From Christiangramia lutea (GTDB lineage Bacteria; Bacteroidota; Bacteroidia; Flavobacteriales; Flavobacteriaceae), in NCBI RefSeq assembly GCF_022489035.1, contig NZ_JAKVTV010000001.1, forward strand, positions 1,054,001 through 1,118,000: a stretch of 64,000 nucleotides of DNA, given 5' to 3'. Position 1 is the first letter of the stretch, and each line of letters starts with the position of its first letter. A program made the position numbers and the translations under genes. The notes beneath the pieces were generated by a model. It had not been told where the DNA came from and did not search any database. It saw only the letters and a list, made by a program, of their open reading frames with translations. Positions 26,289 through 35,608 of the stretch are shown one piece after another.

Positions 26289-27212
26289 ATGCTAACAAGC
26301 TTTTTTAGCAAATCCAAACCTATCAACCTTTTGGTCATCATTCTCCTGATGAGTGTATTTTATATTGGGGTGAATTTTTCCAGCTGGGAAAATGGATTTA
26401 CCTGGCTTGAATTCCTGGAAAAAATAGGAGTTTTGCTGGTTCTTATTTTTAGCCTTCTCGTACTCAATTTCATTGCTAAGAAAAATGAACTTACTAAGAG
26501 AAGTGCCTATAAAACCTTACTCTTTGCCATTTTTTGTATCTCTTTTTTTAGTCTGTTGAAGAATGAGTCGGTAATCATTGCTAACCTATGTGTGCTTTTA
26601 GGACTTCGACGAATTATTAGCTTGAAGTCACATATTTCAGTCAAGAAAAAGATCTTTGATGCTACTTTCTGGATAAGTATCGCCACCCTTTACCATTTCT
26701 GGTCTGTATTATTTCTCTTACTCGTCTTTTTCGCGATTCTGAATTTTTCTTCAGCGTTCAAGAACTGGTTGATCCCGATTGTGGGATTCTTTGCGGTGGT
26801 GTCACTAACTATATGTTTTCACTTGCTGGCATATGATCAATTCTATACATTTTCAAACTGGTTCCAGCTAAGTAATTTCGATTTTTCAAGATACGGAGAC
26901 CTTAAAATTCTTATTCCTTTAAGCATATTTTTGAGTTTATTGATCTGGACACTTTTCCAGTATTTCGCGGCGATACAAAAGGCGAGTATAACCAGAAGGC
27001 CGGTTTTGAGCATGATATTATTCAGCCTGGCGATTTCAGCAGCAGTAGCGGTGTTTTCTCCAACCAAAAACGGGAGCGAACTTATATTCTTCTTCGTTCC
27101 TTTAAGTATTATAGCTTCAAATTATTTCGATAGCAAAAAGGATAAGATTTTTAAGGAAATTATTCTGGCCACCTTGATTTTAACCCCGGTAATTGTAGCT
27201 TTTTTCGTTTAG
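26289..27212 (+). CDS. Polytopic membrane protein, DUF6427 family
   Basis: 307 residues with about nine to ten hydrophobic segments covering nearly the whole length. It starts MLTSFFSKSKPINLLVIILL, a hallmark of DUF6427 in Flavobacteriia. Short positively charged loops (KKNELTKRSAYK, KSHISVKKK) suggest an inner-membrane protein. The family is uncharacterised; O-antigen-ligase-like topology is only a superficial resemblance. It is divergent from the DUF6341 gene and 43 bases away from it; the pair is conserved next to purine genes in related genomes, from memory. Confidence 0.8.
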   Translation: MLTSFFSKSKPINLLVIILLMSVFYIGVNFSSWENGFTWLEFLEKIGVLLVLIFSLLVLNFIAKKNELTKRSAYKTLLFAIFCISFFSLLKNESVIIANLCVLLGLRRIISLKSHISVKKKIFDATFWISIATLYHFWSVLFLLLVFFAILNFSSAFKNWLIPIVGFFAVVSLTICFHLLAYDQFYTFSNWFQLSNFDFSRYGDLKILIPLSIFLSLLIWTLFQYFAAIQKASITRRPVLSMILFSLAISAAVAVFSPTKNGSELIFFFVPLSIIASNYFDSKKDKIFKEIILATLILTPVIVAFFV

Positions 27213-27259
27213 GGAGGGAATGTTTGCAGGCGGTTGAAGCCAAACTCTATTAAAAATAA

Positions 27260-27267
27260 TATCTTTG
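27260..27267 (+). promoter_or_regulatory. -7 promoter element for the DUF4254 gene
   Basis: TATCTTTG (TAnnTTTG) with a TTG at 27234-27236 as a possible -33 box, 23 bases away. It gives a leader of about 60 bases. Confidence 0.6.
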
Positions 27268-27332
27268 CAGATGCTTTCGTTATTCAACGATTGCATGAAT
27301 ATCAAATACAATATTAGTAGAATATACCACAT

Positions 27333-27941
27333 ATGTTTTCAGATAAAGCCAATACCATTTTTAGAGAAGTCATTGAAAAATACCATGAAAAAGACAGCGT
27401 AGACCAGGAGTTTAAAAATCCTTATTCTGCTGAAAAAAACCTTATTGAACATCTTCTTTACAGGAAGTGTTGGATAGATACGGTGCAATGGCATTATGAA
27501 GATATCATCAGAGATCAAAATATTGATCCGGTAGCTGCGCTGGAACTGAAAAGAAAGATAGATGCATCTAACCAGGACCGTACAGACACAGTAGAATATA
27601 TTGATAGTTATTTCCTTGAAAAATATAAAGATGTACAGCCAAATACAGATGCTACCATCAATTCAGAAAGCCCGGCCTGGGCAATAGACAGGCTGTCTAT
27701 TCTTGCGTTGAAGATATTTCATATGGCTGAAGAAGCCAATCGCGAAGACGCTTCTCAGGAGCATCAAATGAAATGTAAGGCTAAACTGGATGTTTTGCTG
27801 GAACAGCGGGTAGACCTTTCTACAGCTATCAATCAGTTGCTTGAAGATATTGCGAAAGGCGAGAAGTACATGAAAGTTTATAAACAAATGAAGATGTATA
27901 ATGATGATGAGCTAAACCCTGTTCTTAGAGGCAACAAGTAA
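27333..27941 (+). CDS. DUF4254 domain protein
   Basis: 202 residues, soluble and mainly helical, with no signal peptide. The motifs NLIEHLLYRKCWIDTVQWHY (about 36-55) and NQDRTDTVEYID (about 90-101) identify DUF4254, a family of unknown function found in many bacteria next to ADP-heptose glycosyltransferase genes. Here too it precedes a GT9 gene by 2 bases, suggesting a role in lipopolysaccharide or glycan assembly. That role is inferred from neighbourhood only. Confidence 0.87.
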   Translation: MFSDKANTIFREVIEKYHEKDSVDQEFKNPYSAEKNLIEHLLYRKCWIDTVQWHYEDIIRDQNIDPVAALELKRKIDASNQDRTDTVEYIDSYFLEKYKDVQPNTDATINSESPAWAIDRLSILALKIFHMAEEANREDASQEHQMKCKAKLDVLLEQRVDLSTAINQLLEDIAKGEKYMKVYKQMKMYNDDELNPVLRGNK

Positions 27942-27943
27942 TT

Positions 27944-29011
27944 ATGGATTATTCCGGCGACTCTTCTGCTGAAAAAAAAGGAAAAGGGAAGCATATACTT
28001 GTTATTCGCTTTTCAGCCATGGGCGATATTGCCATGATCGTCCCCGTGCTTAGTGTTCTGATTAAAAAATATCCTGAGCTTACCATTACCGTACTTACCC
28101 GGCAGTTCTTTGCCCCACTGTTCAGTCATTTACCCAACGTGAGGATTTATGAAGCCGATCTTAAAGGAGTTCATGAAGGTGTTCTGGGTCTGGGAACCTT
28201 AGCCCGTGAACTTCGTGAAGAAGAAATAGATGCGGTGGCCGATCTACATGATGTTTTAAGGACCAATGTGCTGAGGTCGCTCTTTTATTTTTACGGAATT
28301 CCTTTTAAGCAGATAGATAAAGGTCGTGGACAAAAGAAAGCTCTTACCCGGGAAAATAATAAAGAATTCAGACAACTCAAGTCAACACATCAACGTTATG
28401 CCGATGTATTTGAAGCTCTTGGCTATCCTATAGACCTTGCAGACTATGCAGCACCTCCCAGACGGGAATTATTGCCAAAAATATACGAAGTGGTTGGTAA
28501 ACAGTCTCAGAAATGGCTTGGTGTAGCTCCCTTTGCACAACACGATTCTAAATGCTATCCAAAAGACCTGATGGAGGAGGTTCTAAATCAACTTTCGGAA
28601 AAAGGTAATATTAAGATCGTACTGTTTGGTGGAGGAGATGCCGAAAAAGAACAGCTGGAAGCCTGGGAAGAGAAATTTGAAAATTGCGTTAGCGTCGTGG
28701 GTAAACTTCGGTTTTCTGAAGAACTTAGCCTGATTTCCAATCTCGACGCCATGCTTTCCATGGATAGTGGAAATGCTCATTTAGCGGCGATTTTTGGGAT
28801 TCCTGTAATTAGTATCTGGGGTGTAACCCATCCGTTTACAGGTTTCAAGGCTTTCAATCAGCCTATAGAAAATTGTATAATTCCAGACCTGGACAAATAT
28901 CCAAAAATACCAACTTCAGTCTATGGGAATAAAGTTCCGGAGGGCTACGAAGATGTAATGCGCAGCATTCCCCCGGAAAAAGTTGTTGAAAAGGTATTAG
29001 AGATTCTCTAA
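27944..29011 (+). CDS. Family 9 glycosyltransferase (ADP-heptose:LPS heptosyltransferase-like)
   Basis: 355 residues. HILVIRFSAMGDIAMIVPVL (residues 17-36) is the typical GT9 opening, and the C-terminal nucleotide-sugar half has MLSMDSGNAHLAAIFGIPVISIWG near 270-293. It would add a heptose or similar sugar to the lipid A-core. The exact acceptor is uncertain, and Bacteroidota cores differ from enterobacterial ones. Operon with DUF4254 (2-base gap). Convergent with the reductase gene, only 3 bases between the stops and no hairpin. Confidence 0.88.
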   Translation: MDYSGDSSAEKKGKGKHILVIRFSAMGDIAMIVPVLSVLIKKYPELTITVLTRQFFAPLFSHLPNVRIYEADLKGVHEGVLGLGTLARELREEEIDAVADLHDVLRTNVLRSLFYFYGIPFKQIDKGRGQKKALTRENNKEFRQLKSTHQRYADVFEALGYPIDLADYAAPPRRELLPKIYEVVGKQSQKWLGVAPFAQHDSKCYPKDLMEEVLNQLSEKGNIKIVLFGGGDAEKEQLEAWEEKFENCVSVVGKLRFSEELSLISNLDAMLSMDSGNAHLAAIFGIPVISIWGVTHPFTGFKAFNQPIENCIIPDLDKYPKIPTSVYGNKVPEGYEDVMRSIPPEKVVEKVLEIL

Positions 29012-29014
29012 AAT

Positions 29015-30067
29015 TTAAACATCATCATAATCTACTTTGAGCGTAGGCGTTGTAGGATGTGCCTGGCAGGTTAGAACAAAACCTTCTTCGATCTCATCAT
29101 CGGTAAGGATCTGGTTTTTGCTCATTTCTGCCTTTCCTTCGGTGATTCTGGCCATACAACTGCTGCAAATACCTCCCTGGCAGGAATAAGGAACATCAAT
29201 ATCCTGTTCCAGTGCAACATCCAGGACCACATCCTTTCTATCCATAGAAAAAGTGAATTCCTCATCGTCTACCACAATGGTTACGGCGGTAGAACCATCT
29301 GTATCACCTTCAATTTCCTTTTCTTCATCGGTAGTTGTAAATAGCTCGAAAAGGATCTGCTCCTTTTTAACGCCATTGGAAAATAATACTTCCGAAACAT
29401 GGTTGATCATTTCTTCCGGTCCGCATAAATAGAATTTATCGAAAGGTTGATCCTTGAATTTATTTTTAACGATATAATTTACCGTACTGGTTTCTATACG
29501 TCCAAAATGAGCATTTTCTTCTCTGGTTCTGCTGTATATGAATTCGACAAAAAGCCGGTGCGGAAACTCTGCCTGTAATTCCAGAAGCTCCTTAAAGAAG
29601 ATGGTGTCGTCTACAGATTTGTTTCCATAGGTAAGCACGAATTTGCTATGAGGCTCATCGCGCAGCACCGATTTAATTATAGAAAGCACCGGTGTAATTC
29701 CGCTTCCTGCTGCGAATGCAGCATAATTCTTTCTTTCAGACCCCGGTTGGAAGATAAATTTACCTTCTGGAGGATGAACTTCCAGAATGTCGCCTGCAAC
29801 CAGCTTATTATTTGCAATTACAGAGAACTTTCCACCTTCTACTTCCTTAACCGTTACCTTGAACTCGTCTGAATTTGGAGCTGAACAAAGCGAATATGCT
29901 CTTCTTAATTCCTCACCGTCTTCGGCTTTAGTTTTTATGGTTATATACTGCCCGGCAGAAAAATCGAATTCCTGCTTAAGATTTTCAGGTATCTCAAAGG
30001 ATAAACTTACCGCCTGGGATGTTTCACGGATTACTTCCTTTATTTTTAGCGGATAAAAATTGCTCAT
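29015..30067 (-). CDS. PaaE-like ferredoxin reductase with C-terminal 2Fe-2S domain
   Basis: 350 residues in three modules. The FAD-binding domain has RAYSLCSAP near 56-64; the NAD(P)-binding domain has AAFAAGSGITPVLSI near 117-131. The plant-type 2Fe-2S domain has VPYSCQGGICSSCMARI near 290-306 and LTCQAHP near 333. It passes electrons from NAD(P)H to an oxygenase. The closest named relative is subunit E of phenylacetyl-CoA epoxygenase, but no paaABCD genes are nearby, so its partner is unknown. A TATTTTTG element (30085-30092, minus) lies 18 bases before the ATG. Confidence 0.88.
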   Translation of the reverse strand: MSNFYPLKIKEVIRETSQAVSLSFEIPENLKQEFDFSAGQYITIKTKAEDGEELRRAYSLCSAPNSDEFKVTVKEVEGGKFSVIANNKLVAGDILEVHPPEGKFIFQPGSERKNYAAFAAGSGITPVLSIIKSVLRDEPHSKFVLTYGNKSVDDTIFFKELLELQAEFPHRLFVEFIYSRTREENAHFGRIETSTVNYIVKNKFKDQPFDKFYLCGPEEMINHVSEVLFSNGVKKEQILFELFTTTDEEKEIEGDTDGSTAVTIVVDDEEFTFSMDRKDVVLDVALEQDIDVPYSCQGGICSSCMARITEGKAEMSKNQILTDDEIEEGFVLTCQAHPTTPTLKVDYDDV

Positions 30068-30084
30068 TATTTTTTATTTGTGGG

Positions 30085-30092
30085 CAAAAATA
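30085..30092 (-). promoter_or_regulatory. -7 promoter element for the PaaE-like gene
   Basis: TATTTTTG on the minus strand (TAnnTTTG), 18 bases before the ATG. Confidence 0.5.
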
Positions 30093-30163
30093 CAAAGTAT
30101 GACGGTTTTTAAAATGTAACAAAAGTTTAAATTTAGACACCAATTGAATAAATACGCCTTGTT

Positions 30164-31648
30164 ATGTTCAGAAAGTTCCTCTGGTTAGAATGGAAATCTT
30201 TCCTTAGATCTGCTAGTTTTGGTAAAAGTCTTGGGCTTAAGATCCTCATGGCATTTCTGGCTCTTTATTTTTCAATAATGTTTCTTTCCCTTGGAATTGC
30301 CTTATTTCCACTATTGAAAGAACTATATCCGGAAAGAGATCCAGTGAGGATAGTGAACAGTTTTGCCCTGGTTTACCTTCTTTTTGAACTTATTTTCAGG
30401 TTTATGCTGCAAACACTGCCGGTAATGGACATAAAACCTCTGATGGTCCTGCCAATTCTAAGAAAGAAAGTGGTGAACTTCGTGCTCATAAAATCCTTGT
30501 TCTCTTATTATAATCTCTTACCACTACTTTTAATTGTTCCTTTTGGATTATACTGCATACTTCAGGAGGGATATTCAGCAAAAGGAATGACAGGGTGGAT
30601 GATCGCCATGTATGCTTCCACATTGTGTATAAACTACCTGAACTTTATCATTAAAAAGAGGTTTACCGAAAATTTAAAAGCTTTGCTTCCGGTAGTGGCG
30701 ATTGGTCTTATCCTTGCTTTACTGGATTATTTGAAAATTTTTGAGATCACAAATTATTTTGGGGAAGTACTAAATTATCTTATTCAGAATCCTTACCTAG
30801 CCATAGCGCCAATTGTAATTCTTATTCTCCTGTTTGTTTGGAACTATTATAATCTAAAAGGAAAGTTTTATTTGGATTCCGGTCTTAAAGGAAAAAGTAA
30901 GGCAGTAAACACCCGTGAATTTGGCTGGACCAGGAAATTTGGAAGCATAGCTCCTTTCCTTCAGCAGGATATCAAGCTTATTTGGAGAAATAAAAGGCCG
31001 AAAACCACGATCTATATGTCCCTTATTCTTTTGGGTTATGGTTTACTCTTCTATCCGAATGAAACATACCAGGGAATGCCTGCCTTCTTTGTTTTCGTAG
31101 GGATCTTTATAACAGGGATCTTTATGATCAATTTTGGGCAATTTGTACCGTCCTGGGATTCTTCTTATTACCAGATGATGATGGCGCAGAATATTCCCAT
31201 GAAACAATACCTGGCTTCAAAACTTGGGCTTATCACTTTTAGTGTAGTGGTTTTATTTATTCTTTCCACACCTTATGTTTATTTTGGCTGGGATATCCTG
31301 GTGCTTAACCTGGCCTGTGCTTTATATAATATGGGGGTGAACGCTCCGTTGCTCATATTCGCAGGATCCTTCAATAAAAAAGCCATAGATCTTGATAAGA
31401 GTCCGTTTATGAATTACCAGGGAACTGGTGCATCGCAATGGCTTGTTGGCTTGCCGCTTTTACTTATTCCAATTTTCCTTTTCTGGATCATCAATAAGTT
31501 CATTAATTACGAAATAGCGATAGGTTTTCTAGCATTTATGGGTGTTCTGGGACTTATCTTAAGACCACATTTTTTATCATTCCTGGCCCAGAGATACCGC
31601 AGCAGGAAATACGTAATGATACAGGGATTCAAACAAAAAGGAGATTAA
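30164..31648 (+). CDS. DUF5687 polytopic membrane protein (ABC permease-like)
   Basis: 494 residues with about twelve hydrophobic segments. It starts MFRKFLWLEWKSFLRSASFG, as in DUF5687 of Bacteroidota. Basic loops, KRFTENLKA near 167 and NKRPKTTIY near 285, are consistent with an ABC exporter permease of the ABC-2 type. It is followed 13 bases downstream by an ABC ATPase, so the two probably form one transporter. Substrate unknown. Confidence 0.82.
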   Translation: MFRKFLWLEWKSFLRSASFGKSLGLKILMAFLALYFSIMFLSLGIALFPLLKELYPERDPVRIVNSFALVYLLFELIFRFMLQTLPVMDIKPLMVLPILRKKVVNFVLIKSLFSYYNLLPLLLIVPFGLYCILQEGYSAKGMTGWMIAMYASTLCINYLNFIIKKRFTENLKALLPVVAIGLILALLDYLKIFEITNYFGEVLNYLIQNPYLAIAPIVILILLFVWNYYNLKGKFYLDSGLKGKSKAVNTREFGWTRKFGSIAPFLQQDIKLIWRNKRPKTTIYMSLILLGYGLLFYPNETYQGMPAFFVFVGIFITGIFMINFGQFVPSWDSSYYQMMMAQNIPMKQYLASKLGLITFSVVVLFILSTPYVYFGWDILVLNLACALYNMGVNAPLLIFAGSFNKKAIDLDKSPFMNYQGTGASQWLVGLPLLLIPIFLFWIINKFINYEIAIGFLAFMGVLGLILRPHFLSFLAQRYRSRKYVMIQGFKQKGD

Positions 31649-31661
31649 AATTTCAGAAAAA

Positions 31662-32372
31662 ATGATCACAGCAACCAATCTTTCAAAATTATATAACGGA
31701 ACAAAAGTTTTGGACATAGAACATCTTGATATTCCATCCGGTCAGAATTTTGGTCTTGTAGGTAATAATGGAGCAGGAAAAACCACATTTTTTAGTTTGC
31801 TATTGGACCTGATTCAGCCTACCACAGGAAATATTTTCAGTAAAGACATCACCGTAAGTGAGAGCGAAGACTGGAAACCTTTTACATCTTCCTTTATAGA
31901 TGAAAGTTTCTTAATTGGCTACCTAACTCCGGAGGAATACTTTTACTTCATAGGGGAACTTCGTAACAGGAACCGGGCCGATATTGATGTGTTTCTTACT
32001 CAATTCGAGGATCTTTTCAATGGCGAGATCATTGGAAGAAAAAAATATCTTCGGGACCTTTCCAAAGGAAACCAGAAGAAGGTGGGGATCGTTGCTGCTT
32101 TGATAGGTGATCCTGAAGTAGTGATCCTGGATGAGCCCTTTGCCAACTTGGATCCTTCTACCCAGATAAGGCTGAAAAAACTTTTGAAGGAACTTTCTCA
32201 AATTTCCGGTACTACTGTTTTGATCTCCAGCCATGATCTTAGTCACGTTACCGAGGTGTGCGAACGTATTGTTGTCCTTGACAAAGGAGTGATTGTTAGG
32301 GATATGGAAACTTCTGAAGCTACACTTACAGAACTTGAGGAATATTTCTCTGCTGAGATTGCTGAAGGCTAG
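31662..32372 (+). CDS. ABC transporter ATP-binding protein
   Basis: 236 residues. Walker A is GNNGAGKTTFFSLL near 36-49, the signature motif is LSKGNQKKVGIVAAL near 129-143, Walker B is VVILDEPFANLDPS near 150-163, and the switch His is in SSHDLSHVTEVCER near 188-201. It powers the transporter formed with the upstream DUF5687 protein. The signature motif is LSKGN rather than the classical LSGGQ, as is common in ABC-2 exporters. The gap to sprE is 94 bases with no clear terminator. Confidence 0.93.
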   Translation: MITATNLSKLYNGTKVLDIEHLDIPSGQNFGLVGNNGAGKTTFFSLLLDLIQPTTGNIFSKDITVSESEDWKPFTSSFIDESFLIGYLTPEEYFYFIGELRNRNRADIDVFLTQFEDLFNGEIIGRKKYLRDLSKGNQKKVGIVAALIGDPEVVILDEPFANLDPSTQIRLKKLLKELSQISGTTVLISSHDLSHVTEVCERIVVLDKGVIVRDMETSEATLTELEEYFSAEIAEG

Positions 32373-32466
32373 GAATTCTCTGTATTGGAGTTTAGAAAAA
32401 GAAGTTTACTTTTACATACTAAATCAGCTGTATCTAAGTTATTCATGATACCACAAAAGGTTCATT

Positions 32467-34998
32467 TTGAATAGGTTTACCCGTATTACTTTTTTTATAC
32501 TGCTTTCGGCGGCAATTTTCAGCTGTTCCAGGAAGAAAGACACGTTTATCAATAGGAATTACCACGCCGTAACTGCAGAATATAACACGTTGTATAACGG
32601 TCAGGTGGCTTTCGATCAGGGCAGGGAAGAGATTAACCAGAATTATGCTGATAATTACTGGGATATACTTCCTTTAGAAAGGCTTGATGTTGATGATAAA
32701 ATTCTACTTCCAGATAGTGTTCGTAATCAAAATTTCGGAAGGGCAGAGGAGAAAGCGGTAAAGGCCATTCAGAAACATTCCATGCAAATTGGAGGGAAGG
32801 AGAGAAATCCGCAGATCGACGAGGCTTATCTACTTCTTGGAAAGTCGAGGTATTTCGATCAAAGGTTTATTCCAGCGCTTGATGCTTTTAATTATATTCT
32901 GTACAGGTATCCTGCAAGCGATAATATTAATCACGCCAGGATCTGGAGGGAGAAGACGAATATCAGGTTAGGTAATGAAAAGCTCGCTATCAAGAACCTC
33001 AAAAAGATCCTGGATTCAGACAGATTGGACGATCAGGACCTGGCCGATGCCAGCGCCAGTCTTTCCCAGGCCTATATCAATCTGAATCAGCTCGACTCTG
33101 CGGTAGTGCCTTTATCCAATGCAGCCGATTTCACCGATGTAAATGCTGAAAAAGGACGCTATTACTACATCTTAGGACAACTCCATAATCGATTGGGGGA
33201 TACCGCGATGGCTAATGTGGCTTTTGATGAGGTAATTGAGCTAAAAAGGAAATCTCCCCGAATTTATTATGTGAATGCATATGTTCAGAAAGCCAGGAAC
33301 TTCGATTTTAATTCTGGTAACAACCAGTATCTCCTGGATTTGCTAACTGAACTGGAAGCGGATAGAGAAAACAGGCCATACCTGGATAAGATTTATTTTC
33401 AGCTGGGTGAGTATTACAACCGGCTTGATTCTACAAATATCGCCCTGGAATACTACAATAAATCTCTTAGGTCGCCTTCGAGTGATGTTTATCTGAAATC
33501 TATTAACTACGAGATCCTGGCAGGGATCGATTTCGATCGTGCAAATTACCAGGATGCCGGTAAGTATTTTGATAGTACTCTTACCTACATGTCGCCAGAT
33601 CTTTTAGAATATAGAACAATCAAGAAAAAAAGAACAAATCTTGACGATGTAATTAAATATGAGAAGATCGCTGAAGAGACGGACAGTATTTTAAAACTTG
33701 CAGGTCTTTCCGAAGCTGAAAGACTGGCCTACTTTAAGGATTATACCGAAAATTTGAAAGCCAAAGCTCTGGAAAATATGGAAGCCGGTGAGCTGCCGGT
33801 TTACTCAGCAAGTATTGGTCCTCAAAATAATTTTCCAGGAGCCAATGTTCCACCGGCGGGAGAGGGAAATTCATTCTACTTTTATAATCCTTTACGGGTT
33901 TCCAGAGGCGCCCAGGAATTTCTCAGGACATGGGGAAGTAGAGAGTTGACAGACAACTGGAGATGGGGCTCAAAGGCTTTAAACCAGAGTTCGGTTAACG
34001 CTCAGGAAACCTTAATGGATATTAACCTTGATAATGATCCCAGGTATGATCCAATGACCTACATTAGCCAGATTCCTGGCGAGCAGACTGTTATTGACAG
34101 TATAGCTGAGGAGCGAAATTTTGCTTATTTCCAGTTGGGGGTTATTTATAATGAGAATTACCGTGAATATGATCTTGCCCAGAGGAGACTGGAATTCCTT
34201 TTAGATAATCAGCCTCAGGAGCGACTGGTCTTGCCTGCAAAATATAATCTTTATAACATCTATGGTGCCCAGGGAAATTTGACCGCACAGGAGCAGATCA
34301 AGAACGATATACTTCAGAATTATTCCGATTCAAGATACGCGGCATTTATTCGCGATCCGGGGAGTCTACAAAGGGATGAAAATAGTCCGGAAATTGTTTA
34401 TAACAAGCTTTTTAAAAAGTATGAAGATCAGGAGTATCAGGAAGTGATAGAAAGATCTAATGAATATATATCGAATTTTACAGGAGATCCTATTGTTCCA
34501 AAATTCGAACTATTGAAAGCCCGTTCAGCTGCCAGGTTAATGGGAATAGGTGCCTACGAGCAGGCATTAAATCACGTAGCTGTCACCTATTCTCAAACTG
34601 AAGAGGGAAGAAAAGCTCAGGAAATTCTAAATACCAGTATTCCCGAATTGAAGAATCTGGAATTTGCCAGTGATAGTTTACAGTCCAGTTTTAAATTGAT
34701 CTATCCAGTTGAAAATCCGTCAAGTGAAGATTCTGAAAAATTAAAAATGACAATTGAAAAAGCTTTGTCAGAATTAGACTACAATAAATTATCTGTTTCG
34801 ATCGATGTTTATAACGTTGAACAGACATTTGTGGTAGTTCATGGAATATCCGATAGATCGCGATCTCTTGGCTTCCAGGAGTTATTACGTGAAAATAAAA
34901 ACTATAAAATAGACCGGGTGGCCTTTGTTATGTCTGCAGAAAATTATAGAATTGTACAAATTAAGAAAACTTTAAGAAGTTATCTGGACAATTTCTAA
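32467..34998 (+). CDS. sprE: Gliding motility/type IX secretion TPR lipoprotein SprE (PorW)
   Basis: 843 residues. A lipoprotein signal peptide has Cys20 in IFSCS. The body is a long chain of TPR-like helical repeats (DEAYLLLGKSRYFDQRFIPA, YYILGQLHNRLGDTAMANVA, YFQLGEYYNRLDSTNIALEY). A low-complexity middle (NNFPGANVPPAGEGNSFYFY) is followed by further repeats and a small C-terminal domain (VVHGISDRSRSLGFQ). This layout matches SprE/PorW, an outer-envelope component needed for type IX secretion and gliding. The start is TTG at 32467. As in F. johnsoniae, from memory, it lies beside a bactofilin and ATP synthase genes. Confidence 0.85.
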   Translation: MNRFTRITFFILLSAAIFSCSRKKDTFINRNYHAVTAEYNTLYNGQVAFDQGREEINQNYADNYWDILPLERLDVDDKILLPDSVRNQNFGRAEEKAVKAIQKHSMQIGGKERNPQIDEAYLLLGKSRYFDQRFIPALDAFNYILYRYPASDNINHARIWREKTNIRLGNEKLAIKNLKKILDSDRLDDQDLADASASLSQAYINLNQLDSAVVPLSNAADFTDVNAEKGRYYYILGQLHNRLGDTAMANVAFDEVIELKRKSPRIYYVNAYVQKARNFDFNSGNNQYLLDLLTELEADRENRPYLDKIYFQLGEYYNRLDSTNIALEYYNKSLRSPSSDVYLKSINYEILAGIDFDRANYQDAGKYFDSTLTYMSPDLLEYRTIKKKRTNLDDVIKYEKIAEETDSILKLAGLSEAERLAYFKDYTENLKAKALENMEAGELPVYSASIGPQNNFPGANVPPAGEGNSFYFYNPLRVSRGAQEFLRTWGSRELTDNWRWGSKALNQSSVNAQETLMDINLDNDPRYDPMTYISQIPGEQTVIDSIAEERNFAYFQLGVIYNENYREYDLAQRRLEFLLDNQPQERLVLPAKYNLYNIYGAQGNLTAQEQIKNDILQNYSDSRYAAFIRDPGSLQRDENSPEIVYNKLFKKYEDQEYQEVIERSNEYISNFTGDPIVPKFELLKARSAARLMGIGAYEQALNHVAVTYSQTEEGRKAQEILNTSIPELKNLEFASDSLQSSFKLIYPVENPSSEDSEKLKMTIEKALSELDYNKLSVSIDVYNVEQTFVVVHGISDRSRSLGFQELLRENKNYKIDRVAFVMSAENYRIVQIKKTLRSYLDNF

Positions 34999-35010
34999 AA
35001 CCCTGCAATT

Positions 35011-35412
35011 ATGTTCTCTGAGCCAAAAAAAAATAAGCCTGCATCCAGCCAAAATGAACAAAGTCGAATTTCTGCCGGAACCCTCATCACGGGAGATATT
35101 ACGGGAAATGGTTGTTTCAGGATCGAAGGCACCCTCGAAGGTAAACTTAAGACTCCTGGTAAGGTAGTAATAAGTAAAGGTGGGTTAATTGATGGAACTC
35201 TTGAATGCGAAAATGCCGATATCGAAGGTAATTTTAAAGGAAAACTGATTGTTAAGGATATCCTTTCTTTAAGAGGTTCAGCAAAAATAGAAGGAGAAGT
35301 GATCACCGGAAAACTGGCTGTAGAGCCGGGTGCTGTTTTTAATGCGACCTGTGACATGAATGGAGGAGGGGTAAAACCTTTGAGTAAAGAAAATGAAAAA
35401 AGATCAGCGTAA
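35011..35412 (+). CDS. Bactofilin family cytoskeletal protein
   Basis: 133 residues. A disordered N-terminus (1-20) is followed by a right-handed beta-helix: SAGTLITGDITGNGCFRIEG, then repeats of about 17-18 residues such as KVVISKGGLIDGTLECENADI and LIVKDILSLRGSAKIEGEV. The core polymerises without nucleotides and scaffolds local wall synthesis or other envelope machines. It lies 12 bases after sprE and overlaps the atpZ-like gene by 20 bases. That arrangement suggests one transcript from sprE through the ATP synthase genes, though a separate atpB promoter is also visible. Confidence 0.92.
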   Translation: MFSEPKKNKPASSQNEQSRISAGTLITGDITGNGCFRIEGTLEGKLKTPGKVVISKGGLIDGTLECENADIEGNFKGKLIVKDILSLRGSAKIEGEVITGKLAVEPGAVFNATCDMNGGGVKPLSKENEKRSA

Positions 35413-35608
35413 TAAATATTTAGGCTTCGTTAATATTGCCTTTCAAATGGGCCTTATTATCGCGGTTGGTGTATTTGTTGGTATTTGGCTTGATGGAAAA
35501 TTCCCGAATAATTATTCGGCATATACCATCTCTCTATCCCTTTTGGGAGTTTTTATAGCTCTTTATCAGGTTTACCGTGCTGTAAAAGACTTGAACGAAG
35601 ACGAATAA
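35393..35608 (+). CDS. AtpZ/AtpI family small membrane protein
   Basis: 71 residues: a charged start (MKKDQRNKYLG), two transmembrane segments (about 11-30 and 43-62) and an acidic end. The pattern GVFVGIWLDGKF between helices is characteristic of AtpZ/AtpI proteins, which help assemble the ATP synthase c-ring or supply Mg2+. It overlaps the bactofilin gene by 20 bases and its stop abuts the next start. Confidence 0.82.
   Translation: MKKDQRNKYLGFVNIAFQMGLIIAVGVFVGIWLDGKFPNNYSAYTISLSLLGVFIALYQVYRAVKDLNEDE

Noticed and set aside
30015-30035. TGTTTCACG half-site in the PaaE-like gene
   Set aside because: Only the left half of parS is present, with no palindrome; it is coding on the other strand.
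29015-30067. A phenylacetate degradation locus
   Set aside because: Only the PaaE-like reductase and a distant CapK/PaaK-like ligase are present; no paaABCD, paaG or paaZ genes are in the window.
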